Positions 1 through 11,411 of a stretch of DNA of 64,000 bases are shown here, piece by piece (position 1 is the stretch's first letter; each line of letters starts with the position of its first letter). Location of the stretch: positions 21,590,336 to 21,654,335 of the forward strand of contig CM042962.1 in the NCBI GenBank assembly GCA_023678885.1, read 5' to 3'. The notes beneath the pieces are model-generated. The model had not been told where the DNA came from. It ran no database searches and saw only the letters and a list, made by a program, of their open reading frames with translations. This stretch comes from Pogostemon cablin. Taxonomy: Eukaryota > Streptophyta > Magnoliopsida > Lamiales > Lamiaceae. The translations under genes were made by a program, and so were the position numbers.

Positions 1-48
1 ACCATGATACCTCCTCCCCATAATTTTTAGCCTAGACTTCTTCTTTAG

Positions 49-1040
49 CTATGCAAATACCAGCTCCTGAATCAATATATTCCGCAAAGTATTCTGCATG
101 AAATTTTTATATCTCATCCCAATGGCGATATATAGGGAGGATGAACTCGTGGCCATGGATGAGCTCCGGCTTTTTCTAGTGGACTCTATACCTTCGTCCT
201 CAGACAGTAAACTCTTTTCCATCTTATAATCTTCCGAAGACTTATGATTCTCTAGGAACTTTGGTCCAAACTCAAGTTGTTCTGTGAATCTTCCCACGAC
301 TCCTTCAACTATCAACTCAATATCTCCAATCTTGAATTGTCCTTGATATATCCCAATTGTTAGTTATGGGAGGTAATACAAGACATCACAAGGAATAAAG
401 TTCTCATTCTTTGTGCTATTAGATATTGCTTCTACATCTCTCCATCCTTCTAAGCATTTTAGTTCACCTTTAGTTGTGAACTTCTCTGGTATGAAGATTG
501 CTACTACTATTGGTTTTTTTTTCTTCCTATTTTCCACTGGGCATTATGTCATTTTAGAAAGAGATCCTTCTTTATTTGAACTTAAGGTTGACTTGTCTAT
601 TCCAGACAGGTTGATTTCTAATCTATAGATTTACGTCATGAATTGGTGGTAGCTCCACAACTTATAGTCTAGTTATGCATGCAAATCGCTCGAACACTTC
701 TAGTACCTCTATATACTCCTTCATTTGAATAAATGTGAATAATGGGTATTGAACAGAGTATGGTCTGTTCCCTTATCAAATCTTTTTTTATATCTTGATG
801 AAGGGTTAGTATATACTCTATTGAAATCTCGATCTACCATATTGTAGGAAATCCTTATATAAATGTAGGATGTCACATTTCCTACGTATAGATTTCCCAA
901 TATTCCTCTCAGGCACGCATCTCTTGGGTTCTTGATTAGATTTCTTATCAAAGATAGCAATATCGATTAGTGTATCAAATTGCTTTGATAAGAATTTGAG
1001 TGGCTCCAATATGGATCTAGGACATTGTTTGAGCCACTTC
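49..1040 (-). pseudogene. Caulimovirid movement-protein-like relic (endogenous pararetrovirus)
   Basis: Minus-strand reading frames can be followed from about 1040 down to 49, but they are broken by several stop codons (near 625, 540 and 370) and by frame changes near 950 and 720. The residues seen include a short hydrophobic ILIK stretch, then an NPRD motif followed by a GNL motif. Further on, an FIPEKF segment and an IYQGQFKIGD segment resemble the second half of 30K-superfamily movement proteins encoded by plant pararetroviruses. Such proteins open plasmodesmata for cell-to-cell spread. The low-coordinate end is a Ser/Lys-rich linker and runs toward the window edge, so more viral sequence may lie outside. 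The copy cannot encode a functional product. The family assignment is from motif order only. Confidence 0.45.
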
Positions 1041-1622
1041 GCTCTTGTGCCTATTGAGTTCCTTCTTTATTTCATCAACATAAACTAAATGCATTTCTAT
1101 TACATTTCACGTGAATTCCATATGATGCGATTTTCTCTTCTGTTACCTTGTATATGATATAGTGGTCTAGTTTTCTGAAGCTAAGCAATCATTCCATCCT
1201 TCCAACCATAAATCAATCGTATAGATGAAGCCTTAAATCTTCCTTCATGATTCTTATAAGTGCTATATGAGAAATGGATGTCTAGGAGAAGAATTCAGAC
1301 ATGTCCTTTTATATCTCTTGCTTGAAGCTTTGTTCTTCACTCCAACTAATCTTCTGAAAATTCTTTTGGTTGATGTAGTCTTCTTCATAGATGCTCTCAT
1401 CTATGGTATATTCTCAAACTAATGTACCTGTACCAGATAGTAGAAACATACAGTTTTTTCGATCTCTAGAGTAGCCTCAAACTGTCTTACTCATCGCATC
1501 TGGTCTTTTTTAGTAATCTGGTAAAATATGCACTTTGGCTCCACGTGTAACAATTGCAATAATTGAATCTTTCATTTGCTCATGTGGGGGCTCTTCAGAA
1601 CATTCTTATTGTCAGGGTTCTA
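1041..1622 (-). other. Degenerate linker between the two pararetrovirus-like relics
   Basis: No open frame of useful length survives. Minus-strand translation gives short pieces separated by stops. Its position between two relics on one strand suggests it is decayed sequence of the same insertion. Confidence 0.25.
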
Positions 1623-2165
1623 CTAGTACTCCTCTCGTTCGATCCTGAGGATGTGACTTGACTTTTTAACGTCCATCATGATGGTCATAGCCTCTGTCCT
1701 ATTTTTGGTTTCAGGCTTTTGTTTGGACCAGAATGATCTTGGCCTTCTTGCTCTCCATCTTGTGCTTGTCTGTGTATAAGGATGATATTTTTTCTTCATC
1801 ATATTCTGCCTTCTCGGGTGTCCTCCAATGATAGTTAGAAGGTTATTACCTTCACAATACAAAAGTATTGTTTTGTTAATTCTTCTTAATCTCTTGTAGT
1901 TTATATACAGAGCTCCTTGATGGCACCATTGCGCTAGGTTGGCTTTGAGAAAGTACTTTCTTCTTGCAGTCGAATCCAGCTCACATGGTTGTATTTTTTT
2001 ATCTTCATTATTCTCCATGGGCTTGGAACATTGACGAAGAATATGTGGAAAACTTCCTCTTCCTTTATTTTCGACTTCTATCTGTACTCCGTGAAGAGTC
2101 TGATGTACTCATCTAATGACATATGTCAAGTAGCTATATGATGTATAAATCATTCATATATTTCT
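1623..2165 (-). pseudogene. Caulimovirid coat-protein-like relic (basic C-terminal part)
   Basis: A 131-codon minus-strand frame ends at 1623. Its upstream part, read in another frame to about 2165, has a stop near 2140 and a segment EYIRLFTEY, which looks like the end of a capsid or gag core. The 131-residue part holds WCHQGALYINYKRLRRINK and then a very basic tract rich in K, R and W, typical of nucleic-acid-binding capsid tails just before a zinc knuckle; no intact CCHC motif remains. It lies on the same strand as, and upstream of, the movement-protein-like relic. Capsid before movement protein is an order I associate with some caulimovirid genera. A Gypsy gag origin is the main alternative. 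Confidence 0.35.
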
Positions 2166-3045
2166 TCTTTCCCTCCTCCATTTCTTTAATTAACCAATCT
2201 TGATTAAATGAATTTTGATGATCTTTGTCGTGTGGTAACATCTGCTAAGATTTCCCCATCAATAGTCTCCTTCTTGACCTCATATGTGATCAGTTCCTAG
2301 GCACACTTTTCTTGCACACTTTACTGAGATTTCATGCTCACTTAACGCACATTTTATTTATTACATACACTACCCCTTAAAATCAATAAAATTAAAATTA
2401 GTAAGAAAAAATAAAATAAAATAAAATAAAACAAAACAAAAAAGTCTTTTCTTATAACCTTATCTTAACAATATCGGTGCAATTTAATCCAACACAAGGG
2501 AGAGTAACATAAATCGGTAGTTGTGTACTCAATATTAACCTATATTTTAAATTTAAATTAGGAGGATGACTTGGGTGACACAGCTCAGCCACGACCCTTA
2601 TCTTATCATTTTTAGCCCTTAGATCAAAATTTTTTATTTTTAGACCATCACAGCTTTTCACTTTTCAGTGAGTGAAAGATTTGTCCCCGGGTCTACGTTG
2701 AAAGTTTCTATAGTAAAACTCATTCGAGAGAGATCATTAAATAATTTTTTTAATTAACTTGTTCCTTACCCAACCGGTAATATTTATTTATAAAATAATA
2801 ATGAAATGATGGCACAATTTCCAACTCTCTCCTCCTGTCTCCCCTCGTCTCTCTCTTCTCTCTCATATCTCCTCTCTCTCCTCACTTTGGAAATTATTGA
2901 TATATTGTACATTATTTTAGACTTTTAGTTACATTAACATTAAATGTACATGTTCATTTCTTTCACTAAATAAATTATTTCCTTTTCTATAATAATAATT
3001 TTAATTTACAATATATTAATTTTTATGTGTATATATTTGAATGTT
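2166..3045. other. Non-coding AT-rich DNA with two simple-sequence tracts
   Basis: I see no gene. An A-rich tract with repeated AAAAT units lies at about 2407-2443, and a C/T-rich tract of CTCTCT type at about 2824-2883. The rest is AT-rich without recognisable structure. Confidence 0.6.
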
Positions 3046-3049
3046 TATA

Positions 3050-3290
3050 AAAAGGCAAAAACTTATGTGAGACCGTTTCACGTAAGGGCTTACGTGAGAC
3101 GGTAAAAAATTGATAACTTTTATACTGAGAAATGATACTAAATTAATAAAAAGTAATAATGTTATTTCATGAACAATTTATAATATAAATAAAAAGTGAT
3201 GACGTTTTATAGCGAAAGTGATAATTATTTTAAAAAGTATAAAATGGTCTTACGTGAGATAATCTCACGCAATACCTACCCTTATAAAAA
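3050..3290. repeat. MITE, GAGACGGT family, copy 1
   Basis: About 240 bp with inverted ends (gtgagaccgttt near the left end, cgtgagataatctcacgc near the right). The inside is AT-rich with the blocks ATTTCATGAACAATTTATA and TAGCGAAAGTGATAAT. The same blocks recur in the same order at 3644-3893 and 4219-4390, and in reverse at 15468-15712, so this is a dispersed family. There is no coding capacity. Confidence 0.65.
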
Positions 3291-3528
3291 TAAATCAATA
3301 ATTCTATTTTATCAAATTTCAAATATAAGTTAATTAGTATTTTTTTTGTTATAATAGAACGTAAAATTATATAATAATTAATTAAAACACTGCATTTCCT
3401 TGAATTCATATTTCATATCTAATTTAATTAATATATATTTTTAAAAAATTAACTCTTAATTCTAAATTTTATTTCACTTATTAGATACTCCTTATATATA
3501 AGATTTTTATATGTGTATTTTTTATATC

Positions 3529-3531
<3 letters not shown>

Positions 3532-3579
<48 letters not shown>
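3532..3579. repeat. (TA)n microsatellite
   Basis: Uninterrupted TA dinucleotide run of about 48 bp lying between two MITE copies. Confidence 0.9.
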
Positions 3580-3583
<4 letters not shown>

Positions 3584-3643
3584 AAAGTAGTTTTCTTATT
3601 TGACTTTTTAGAAAACATGTCGTAATTTGGTTCTTAAAAAAAT

Positions 3644-3893
3644 AAAGATTTGTGTGAGACCGTCTCAGATTTACATGAGACGGTCAGAAAAAGATAACTT
3701 TTAAACTGAAAAATGATATTAAATTAATAAAAAGTAATAATGTTATTTCATGAACAATTTATAGTATATAAATGAAAAGTGATAACATTGTATATCGTAA
3801 TTGATAATGTTTTATAGCGAAAGTAATAACTATTTTAAAAAGTGTAAAATAGTCTCACGTGAGACGGTCTCACACAAGACCTACCCCTTAAAA
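3644..3893. repeat. MITE, GAGACGGT family, copy 2 (best preserved ends)
   Basis: About 250 bp. The left end reads ttgtgtgagaccgtctca and the right end gagacggtctcacacaag, which are near-perfect reverse complements over roughly 20 bp. The inside matches copy 1, including ATTTCATGAACAATTTATA and TAGCGAAAGTAATAA. Terminal inverted repeats, small size and lack of coding sequence make it a MITE. No clear target duplication was identified, so the superfamily is left open. Confidence 0.7.
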
Positions 3894-4218
3894 GAAAAGT
3901 GTTGATGTTGGGTGAGAACCTCTCATTGATCTTATTTCATGAGACGAATTGTCATTAATCTAATTAAATATATTTTAAATTAAATTAAAAATGAATCAAG
4001 AAAAAAAGAGGGTCTTGTTGAACACTTTTTGAAATAGAATTACGTATTAATTGGTCGGTGATCTTTCAAACTTTTGTTAATCAACCCTTTCACAAACTCG
4101 CAATGTTTTAAAAAAATATATATAAAAAAAATAATTACTAATCATTTGTAAAATAGGTAGGTTCATATTATATTAATAAACATTAAATTTTAATTTAAAA
4201 AATTATCAATTATCAATT

Positions 4219-4390
4219 AGGTAAAGACTTGTATGAGGCCGTCTCACATAAGGACTTACATAAGACAGTCAGAAAGTGATAATTTTTATGTGATAATAAA
4301 TTAATGAAAAGTGATAAAGTTCCTTCATGAACAATTTATAGTATAAATAAAAAGTGATGATATTTTTTAGCGAAAGTGATAATTTTTTTT
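4219..4390. repeat. MITE, GAGACGGT family, copy 3, right end missing
   Basis: The left end reads cttgtatgaggccgtctca, followed by the family blocks TTCATGAACAATTTATAGTA and TAGCGAAAGTGATAAT. Similarity stops near 4390 before the right inverted repeat; the next sequence leads into the Athila-type LTR. Confidence 0.6.
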
Positions 4391-4477
4391 GGAAAAAGGA
4401 ATTATATTTCATAACGGCATGAGTCTTGCCCTTTCTAAAAGAACAAGTCTATAATGTATCAACAAAATAGTTCTTCA

Positions 4478-5900
4478 AATCAACAAGAATCACTCAAATC
4501 GGAGCTCGTATGTGGAAGTTATATGCTAAACAGTGTGACGGCAAAAGTGTGATTCGACCACGATAGTTTGATTCGACCAGACATTTTGGTCAAACCACAT
4601 CCATTTTTGTCGAACCAGAAGCTTGTAAGTGCGAAAAATCAACGATTTCGATTCGACCAGGGTTCGACCAAGCCATAGGTCGAACCCTAGGTCGAACCAC
4701 ATGCCTGGGATGCGTTCGAATCCAATTTTACGTATCCTAGGTCCATAAGGAGAGCTTACAAGTATAAAAGGGGATCTAGATCACACTAAGAAGGCATACG
4801 GATTGGATACAACACAACACAATCATCCTACACCCCACAAGGGTGGATCACCCCCCAACCATCATCCACATCCTTTCCTCCATCCATCCATCACTTTGAA
4901 GATTCGTCTGTGGAATCAAGATGAGAACCAAGAGGAGAATTCAAGACGAAGAAGGACGCGACGACTCCCGCATTTAGGGTTTTATTCGTTTCCTAATTTA
5001 TCTTGTAATTTTTCAGACATCTGGGTAAGATCTATCCAACACTCATGATTGTTCTTCGTAACATCATGGGCTAGAGCCTTTATGGTAGAAATAGGGTTGT
5101 GAAGGTTTTTATGAATTAAATGAACTTTCATGGGTAAACTCCACACAACACTACTTGTAGATTTATTTTATATATGATTGTACTTTATTAATTTATATTC
5201 ACGGTCGTTTTGTACATCTTCAATTGGTATATAGACTCTGAATATATATCTTGGTTGTAGATTGAGTGTGTTCACCGCTGAACAGGATTCCATGTTATGA
5301 TTCTAAGTGAGGGGACTCTGAAGCTTCATTAGAACTATCATATATGAATGCTTGTTAATTGAATACTATTCGGGTTAATAAGTAGGATAAAGAGAATAAT
5401 TTTATAGTACCTATAAAGGGAGCTCATATCGGGTTAGAGTACCAATTGGCCAGGGAAATAATTGAGACTGATAGTACCTAGAAAGGGGGGTGGAATTATA
5501 TTTTTTCTCCGAGGTTATTCACACGTGTTACACACATGTTTACTTGTGTCTATAGAGTAGATATGCATGGTTTAGTAATGCGTCCATATTCCACAAGGTA
5601 GAGTCGGACATCAACACACGGAAGGGAAATTAATGCGTGAAACTGGATTATCCTAGAGCTACCTATTCTCCTACTTGATCCACTTTCGTATTCTTCGAGT
5701 GATATTTTTTAATTTGTTATTTTAATTAATTATCTATTAGTTAATCATTCAATCCTCAAAGGTTATTGTCTTACGTCTTAATTAATTTAGTAAATAATTA
5801 AATTGATAATACGTCGTCATTTGGGTTCGATAATCACTTTGTCGCTTGCTTAAGCTGCAACTGATATCCTTAACACTTGGGGATTAATTTTGCGAGCACA
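4478..5900 (+). mobile_element. Athila-type Gypsy LTR copy 1 (solo or truncated)
   Basis: About 1.1 kb (4478-5567) aligns closely by eye with 17672-18826, including the TATA region, the CACCCCACAAG tract and the segment ATTCACACGTGTTACAC near the end. The U3 part (4550-4720) carries repeated TTCGACC/GGTCGAA motifs, followed by a TATA box at 4763. The inverted LTR at 18827-19584 belongs to the same family and flanks Athila-like coding sequence, which gives the class. No matching internal region follows in this orientation; Copia sequence begins by about 6540. The right boundary is not resolved. The 81-codon open frame at 4803-5048 lies in LTR sequence and is not taken as a gene. Confidence 0.6.
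4763..4770 (+). promoter_or_regulatory. TATA box of Athila-type LTR copy 1
   Basis: The sequence tataaaag sits about 45 bp downstream of the TTCGACC-rich U3 block and just before the transcribed-looking CACAACACAATC segment. The related LTR has the same element at 18012. Confidence 0.55.
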
Positions 5901-6539
5901 GAAAATGCGCATTATTTACCAAGTGAAACCTTATGGTTATTTCATTATGCTTGATTTGGTCGATGCTTCTGTAGCAGAAGATAGGATATATGCACTGAGA
6001 TCAGCCTGCTTGAAGATGGGAAGGATTTGACGTTCTGATTTTTTGAGATTGAGTGGTCGAGACAAACATCAGATAAAGAATCCTCATATAGATCCTCTAG
6101 GGCGAGTTGTCTTTAGTGTGGGGACTAGAGAATTTAATTGGGAACGTTATTTTAAATCTAGTTATAAATTAAGAGGTACAATCAGTATTTATCGCTAGTT
6201 TATTTTCATTGTATTTCTAATTGAAAACTTAGGGAGTTCATTAGAATTTTATGTTCATGACTTGTCAGTCTTGGAATTTTTGCTATTGTGGATGGTTGTT
6301 TAAGTTCTGTCTATAAGTGGTTGTTCAATATTATTTGATTAATTACTTGAACAATGTATTTTTATGTTTTGAAGCAAGAATCTAAGATTATAATATATGA
6401 TTAGATTGATGATTAGTAGTCTCCGAGCTATTTTTCGAGATTAAGTCTTGTGTTATTTATTGACATGTCTCTGTTTGGCTTAACGTAAAATTTAGATAAA
6501 ACATTATTAACATACTGAATCACTTTAATCTCTATCAAA
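5901..6539. other. Unassigned stretch before the Copia-gamma gag
   Basis: No gene recognised. It should contain the 5' LTR or leader of Copia-gamma, but I found no copy of the sequence after its polypurine tract (11412 onward) and no clear primer-binding site. The 5' LTR is therefore lost or too diverged to see. Confidence 0.4.
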
Positions 6540-7420
6540 GAAAATAGCATCGAAATCTATTGTCGCTGAGTTAAACAAAGGTAAGAAACTCGATGGTGAC
6601 AATTGTGACCCAAGGCATCATAAAATTTGGTACGTTTTATATAAACAAGATGCATTGGATGCTATAAACTAAGTGATGGCCGATCCAAGTGCGGGAATTG
6701 GAAATCAAGGGAGACGTGACCAAGAAGCGTACAAGGCATGGAAAAAGAAAATTTTCATTGCATGAGATATTCTGTAAGCTCATCAATCGATGCGATGATT
6801 CATGAATGTGAGCAACATCCCACTGTACATGATATCTGGGTGTATCTGCGTGAGAAGTATGGTGGTACATCTGTTACAAGACTTAGGCAGTTGACTATTA
6901 AGTTTGACACCTACAAAAAGAAACTTGATCATAACATTAGACAACATATCAAGGAGATGTCTAATATGATTATCGAACTTAAGACTGTCGGTCATATACT
7001 CTCTGATGAACAGCAAATCCAAGCCCTAAACCGCTCATTGGGAACATCTCAAAGTCAACTTGACGCATAATGAAAGCATTCAAACTTTTAATGACTCTGC
7101 TCGTCATGTTGAGCTAGAAGATGAGAGGCTCGGAGTCTCAAATCCTTCTTCTAGGGCCTTCTATGCCGGTTCTACTTCCAAGAGAGCTTCGAGCTTCAAC
7201 ATGAAAAGGAATTGGAAGAAGGGAAAGAAAGGAAGATGATCTAATGGTGGTAGTGGTAAGCCTGACAATAATCCAACAACTAAAACTGATGAACGAAAAA
7301 AGGAAAAAAAAGCGTGACAAAAAGAATAAGAAGGATAAAAGCAAGATGTCATGTTGCAATTGTAGTAAGCTTGATCATTATGCTCGTGAATGCCCTGAGC
7401 CCAGGAGGGACAAGGTAGAT
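6540..7420 (+). pseudogene. Copia-gamma gag remnant (UBN2-type, with CCHC zinc knuckle)
   Basis: Gag packages the element RNA into virus-like particles. The frame at 6738-7070 includes GGTSVTRLRQLTIKFDTYKK and MSNMIIELKTVGH, classic for the UBN2 gag family of plant Copia elements. The upstream part (6540-6735), in other frames, has GKKLDGDN and HHKIWYVLYKQDALDAIN followed by stops. A zinc knuckle CCNCSKLDHYARECPEP at 7353-7403 keeps the C-x2-C-x4-H-x4-C spacing; the glycine usual before His is replaced. A basic GKKGKK-like linker precedes the knuckle. Frameshifts near 6735 and 7070 and stops make it non-functional. Confidence 0.85.
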
Positions 7421-7479
7421 TAATCTTATTCTGTTTTGTGTGAAATTAATGTCTTGAGTACTGTCTTGCTGTTTGATTC

Positions 7480-8620
7480 TTATCCTTTGTGGATTATAGA
7501 CTCGGAGCAACAGACCATGTGACGAGAGACAGAGGAGCTTTTGTAGATTTCTATCATGTTCTAAAGGGGACTAGGTGGATATATGTAGGAAACAATGCTC
7601 AAGTCGAAGTCAAAGAATTTTAGACTTGCAAATTGGACCTTGACGATGGTCAGGACTTTATCCTACATGATATTCTATATACTCCGGAGAATCACGCGAA
7701 ATTTAATTTCTATTTCAGTTCTACTTAATTTGGGTTATGAATGAATTATTCACTAAAGGCACTATGGTAATGAGCATTAATGATACTTGTTATGCATCTG
7801 GACATATGACTGATGCCTTTATGGTTTTAAATTATAATATAATGACATTTAGTTATTATGATGATTATTCATATTCGCTAAATGCTCGTTCTTCTAGTAA
7901 TGCAAATGTGAATGATGATGTTTGGCATGCTAGATTAGGTCATATAAGGCAATATATGATTAATAGACTTGTGAAAGAAGGATTATTGAATCTTTCTTCT
8001 AAAAGTTGAATTATCCAAATACGAACATTATCTTGCTAGCAAAATGACTAAAAAACCTTTTTTTAAAGCTATTGTGTCTTAATCTCCATTAGTAGTAATC
8101 CATTCTAATATATGTGGTTCTGTAAATGTTAGAGCACGACATGGAGCTCACTATTTCATTATGTTCATTGATGATTATTCATGTTTTGGATATGTCTATT
8201 TGATATCTTATAAGTCTGAAGCATTAGATTATTTTAGACGATTCTTGAGTGAAGTTGAAATAAAAAAGACAAATCTATCAAAGTTTTAAGAACTGATAGA
8301 GGACGTGAATATCTATCAGAACAATTCAAGGAATTTTATAATGAAAAGGATATAATCTGACAATTAATTTTTCCTTATACACCTCAACAAAATGGCGTGG
8401 CTGAAAGAAGGAATAGGACTTTGTTGGAGATGGTTAGATCCATGATGGCACAAGCTAATCACCGATCTCTTTTGGGGGATGCGTTACTTATGGCAGCTTA
8501 TGTGCTTAATCACGTGTCTTCTAAGTCAGTTGCTTCGACTTCATATAAACCTTGGACGTGTAGAAAACCTGACTTGAGTAACCTTAGAGCTTGGGGATCA
8601 TAGCTTACGTACATGATTCA
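7480..8620 (+). pseudogene. Copia-gamma protease and integrase remnant
   Basis: Aspartic protease starts at about 7491 with WIID and TDHV around the active-site region, where a base loss breaks the Asp-Ser-Gly frame. The GAG-pre-integrase domain is clear in the frame 7737-8009 (DDVWHARLGH near its end). The integrase core follows with DDYSC at about 8170 and a second block HGVAERRNRTLLEMVRSMM-like at 8390-8450, where NGVAERRNRTLLE is readable and carries the catalytic Glu. Stops occur near 8009, 8090, 8290, 8358 and 8603. Integrase would insert the cDNA; this copy cannot. Confidence 0.8.
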
Positions 8621-9112
8621 TCGAGTCAGTATGGAAAGTTGGATCCTAGAGGCAAAAAGTGTATCTTCATAAGATACTGCGAACATTCTAAGGGTTACGT
8701 GTTCATAGGAGATCAGGATGGGAGCTTAATTGAAACAGAATTACGTAATGCTCATTTTTTCTAGAAACTGAATTTCCTAGTAGAGGGGGCATCAGGGATG
8801 CTGAACCTATTTTTGAGGTAGTAGAAAACTAATACCTACAAGATCCAAGTGGGAGTATTTAACTGATGGTACGGATCTTGATAGATATTTACCGATTGAG
8901 GATCAAATGATTCCCATCGAGAGCATTTTGTCTACAGAAGACCATCAACAGCAATCTCGAAAAAGTTCTAGGAAACATGTGCCCAAAAGGCATTATGAAA
9001 TTGAAGGACATGCCTTCTTTGTTTCATCAGAAAATGGAGATGTTTCTTCTGTTGATGAGGAAGAGCCTAGAAATGTTAGAGAAACTCTAACTCGTCCGAC
9101 AAAGGAGAAATA

Positions 9113-9806
9113 GATGAAAGAGCAGATGGAGTCTATGAAGTCAAATCAAGTCTGGGAACTTGTAGATCTTCTGAAGGAACGAAAGGCAATTGGGAATAAA
9201 TGATTTTCAAAATCAAGAGAAAGGCTCAATAGAGAAGTATAAAGCTCATCTGGTGGAAAAATGTTATATTCAACAAGAGGGTATTGACTATCTTTTTCAC
9301 CTGTGGTCTACCTCGATTCGACTATTGTTGGCTATAATGGCTAGTATGGATTTAGAGTTACACCAAATGGATATTAAGATCGCGTTTCTCAATGGAGAAT
9401 TAGAAGAAGAAATCTACATGCAACAACCTGTAAGATTTATTCTTCGAGGTCAAAAGAATAAAATTTGTAGATTGAAGAAGTCGATCTATGGGCTCAAACA
9501 ATCCTCTAGACAGTGGTATTTGATATTTCACACTATGATCATCTCATATAACTTCGTTATGATAAACGAAGACCACTATGTTTACATTAAACGGTTTAAT
9601 GGATGTTTTGTGATTCTGTGGATGACATACTACTAGCTGGAAGTAGCAAAGAGTATCTTGAAACCATAAAAGGATGGTTATCTTCGAATTTCGAAATAAA
9701 AGACATGAGTGAATCAGAGTACATACTTGGTGTGAAGATCCATTCGGATCGTTCAAAGAAGTTATTTGGTTTGCCTCAAGAGACTTACATCAAGAAACTT
9801 TTATAA
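9113..9806 (+). pseudogene. Copia-gamma reverse transcriptase remnant
   Basis: The frame 9190-9636 carries LHQMDIKIAFLNGELEEEIY, the Copia RT palm motif A, and later LKKSIYGLKQSSRQWY. The catalytic VDDILLAGSS is in a different frame at 9617-9650 (frame 9603-9806), followed by FEIKDMSESEYILGVKI. A frameshift near 9600 and a stop at about 9807 separate the parts. Reverse transcriptase would copy element RNA into cDNA. The following roughly 300 bp hold broken connecting sequence toward RNase H. Confidence 0.85.
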
Positions 9807-10019
9807 TGATTTAAGATGGACACCTGCAAACCTAATGATACTTCCATTGTGAAAGGCGAATCATTGAGTTAGCAGATGTGTCTCAAGGCTCAAGATTAAA
9901 AGAATGAAATGGCCAGAGTACCATATGCCAATGTGATTGACTGCGGATTATTCTCTCTGTTATCAAGGGAATAACAGTACACTGAATGGGTATACAGACG
10001 TTGACTGGAGTGGTGATTT

Positions 10020-10454
10020 AGATAAATGTAAATCAACTCCCAGTTATGTCTTCTTGCTCAACAATAGAGCAATCTATGGTGTAGCAAGAAACAGACTTGC
10101 ATAGAACTGTCCACTATGAAAGCCGAGTTTGTGGCATGTGCATCTGCAGTTCAAGATGCTATTTGGTTGAGAAGATTCATGAAATATTTGGAGGTCTCAA
10201 ACACTCCAGTGGGAGCTGTTTTAATTAATTGTAATAATCAAGCAGCTATTGCTTACACAAAAGACCATAAATATCATGGAAAAACCAAACACATTGTTAC
10301 GAAGTTTAACTTTGTTAGAGATATTGTAGACAAGAAGAAAGTGATTCTTAGTTACATTTCTACTGGTTTGATGTTAGCAGATCCTTTTACTAAATCAATT
10401 CCTAGATATGTATGCATAGGACATATAAAGAGATTGGGTTTGCGAAGGATTTAA
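10020..10454 (+). pseudogene. Copia-gamma RNase H remnant
   Basis: The frame 10116-10454 begins KAEFVACASAVQDAIWLRRF, the Copia RNase H segment with its catalytic Glu, and continues with NNQAAIAYTKDHKYHGKTKH and the C-terminal ADPFTKSIP motif. The upstream part carrying the first catalytic Asp is frame-broken at about 10020-10110. RNase H would degrade the RNA strand during reverse transcription. The stop at 10452 marks the end of pol. Confidence 0.85.
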
Positions 10455-11401
10455 AACGATGTATTGAATATGTTTGTGTATGTTAATAAAATAGTTAGTG
10501 GTTTAACTATGTATGTTTTATAAATTATATGTGATGGTTCATATATAATAGTATGTCGGCAAGTTATGATTGACTCTCTCATACAAGCAATCGCCTCTGG
10601 CTAAGTGGGAGAACAGAGATGAGATTACAATAATTAATGTAATCAGAATAGATTTCGCCACGAATTTAATCCAACTTGCTCTAAAGCTAAATCAATGAAA
10701 ATCCTGTACGTTGGAGGGAGGATGTGTATGGGACACAATTGAACTCTGATTTACACGATGTCTAAATTAGATGAAATACAACATACGCTTTCTTGGAAGG
10801 AAGTTAAAGACATTATGACATGTGTTTTAGGAAAACAACATGTGCTAAGTTGACCCCAACAGTATTGAGAAAATTATCCTTATTTTCTCAAAAGTATGAG
10901 TCCTTATCTATTGTTACCCTTATGACTTTCTACTATATTCTAAGTTTCCACTTTGGTGTTGCTACTTTAGCATGTTACCAAAAGAGCTATGGTTTATAAC
11001 GGCGATGCGGTACATGTCTAGGAAAGCAGCTACAATGGGAGACTATAGATACTTAGTGAGATCGGAAGAACGTCTTAATTTAACATATACTATTGTGATT
11101 CATTGACTAGTCAATCAAGCAGGGTCTTGATTATGAATACATAGTTATTTTCAAAAAGGTTGAATATGCTCTGATAAGTTCAGGGATTGAAATGAGATAG
11201 GTTAACTTATGTTAAATGTTCAAGAATTCTGGGGTATAGTGAGCTTGTTGAGTTTTTTTGATAAACTGGTTGAGTTGCTATATATCTCTAACAAGTGTAT
11301 ATCGATTAAAACTCATATCTCGTGGGTCACACGATGTATTAATCCGTACGAGAATATGATTCATGAAGAAAATAAGTCAGACGGCTTTTGACTTCATATT
11401 T
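10455..11401 (+). other. Non-coding 3' internal region of Copia-gamma
   Basis: No domain recognised between the RNase H stop and the polypurine tract. A second purine-rich run (ctaagtgggagaacagagat) lies near 10601-10620 but is not followed by a TG-type LTR start. The 60-codon frame at 11209-11391 has no recognisable content. Confidence 0.5.
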
Positions 11402-11411
11402 GAGTGGGAGA
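11402..11411 (+). promoter_or_regulatory. Polypurine tract of Copia-gamma
   Basis: The sequence gagtgggaga lies immediately before a TG dinucleotide, matching the AAGTGGGAGAT tract used to prime plus-strand synthesis in Copia-alpha at 33025. Confidence 0.55.

Larger units (their letters stand above)
6540..11411 (+). mobile_element. Copia-gamma: decayed Copia retrotransposon, internal region
   Basis: Copia domains follow in canonical order on the plus strand: gag with zinc knuckle (6540-7420), protease (about 7490), GAG-pre-integrase and integrase (7737-8603), reverse transcriptase (9120-9806) and RNase H (10020-10454). Integrase before reverse transcriptase defines Copia rather than Gypsy. 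Every domain has stops or frame changes, so the element is dead. A roughly 950-bp non-coding tail (10455-11401) leads to a polypurine tract. It lies between the Athila-type LTR copy 1 and MITE-bearing intergenic DNA. Confidence 0.85.

Noticed and set aside
1381..2020. Primer-binding site or LTR for the pararetrovirus-like relic
   Set aside because: No match to the tRNA-Met complement and no repeated ends were found on either strand.
4803..5048. 81-codon open frame with a His/Pro-rich peptide
   Set aside because: It lies just after the TATA box in LTR copy 1, and the equivalent stretch in LTR copy 2 (18063-18254) reads in a different frame, so it is not conserved as protein.
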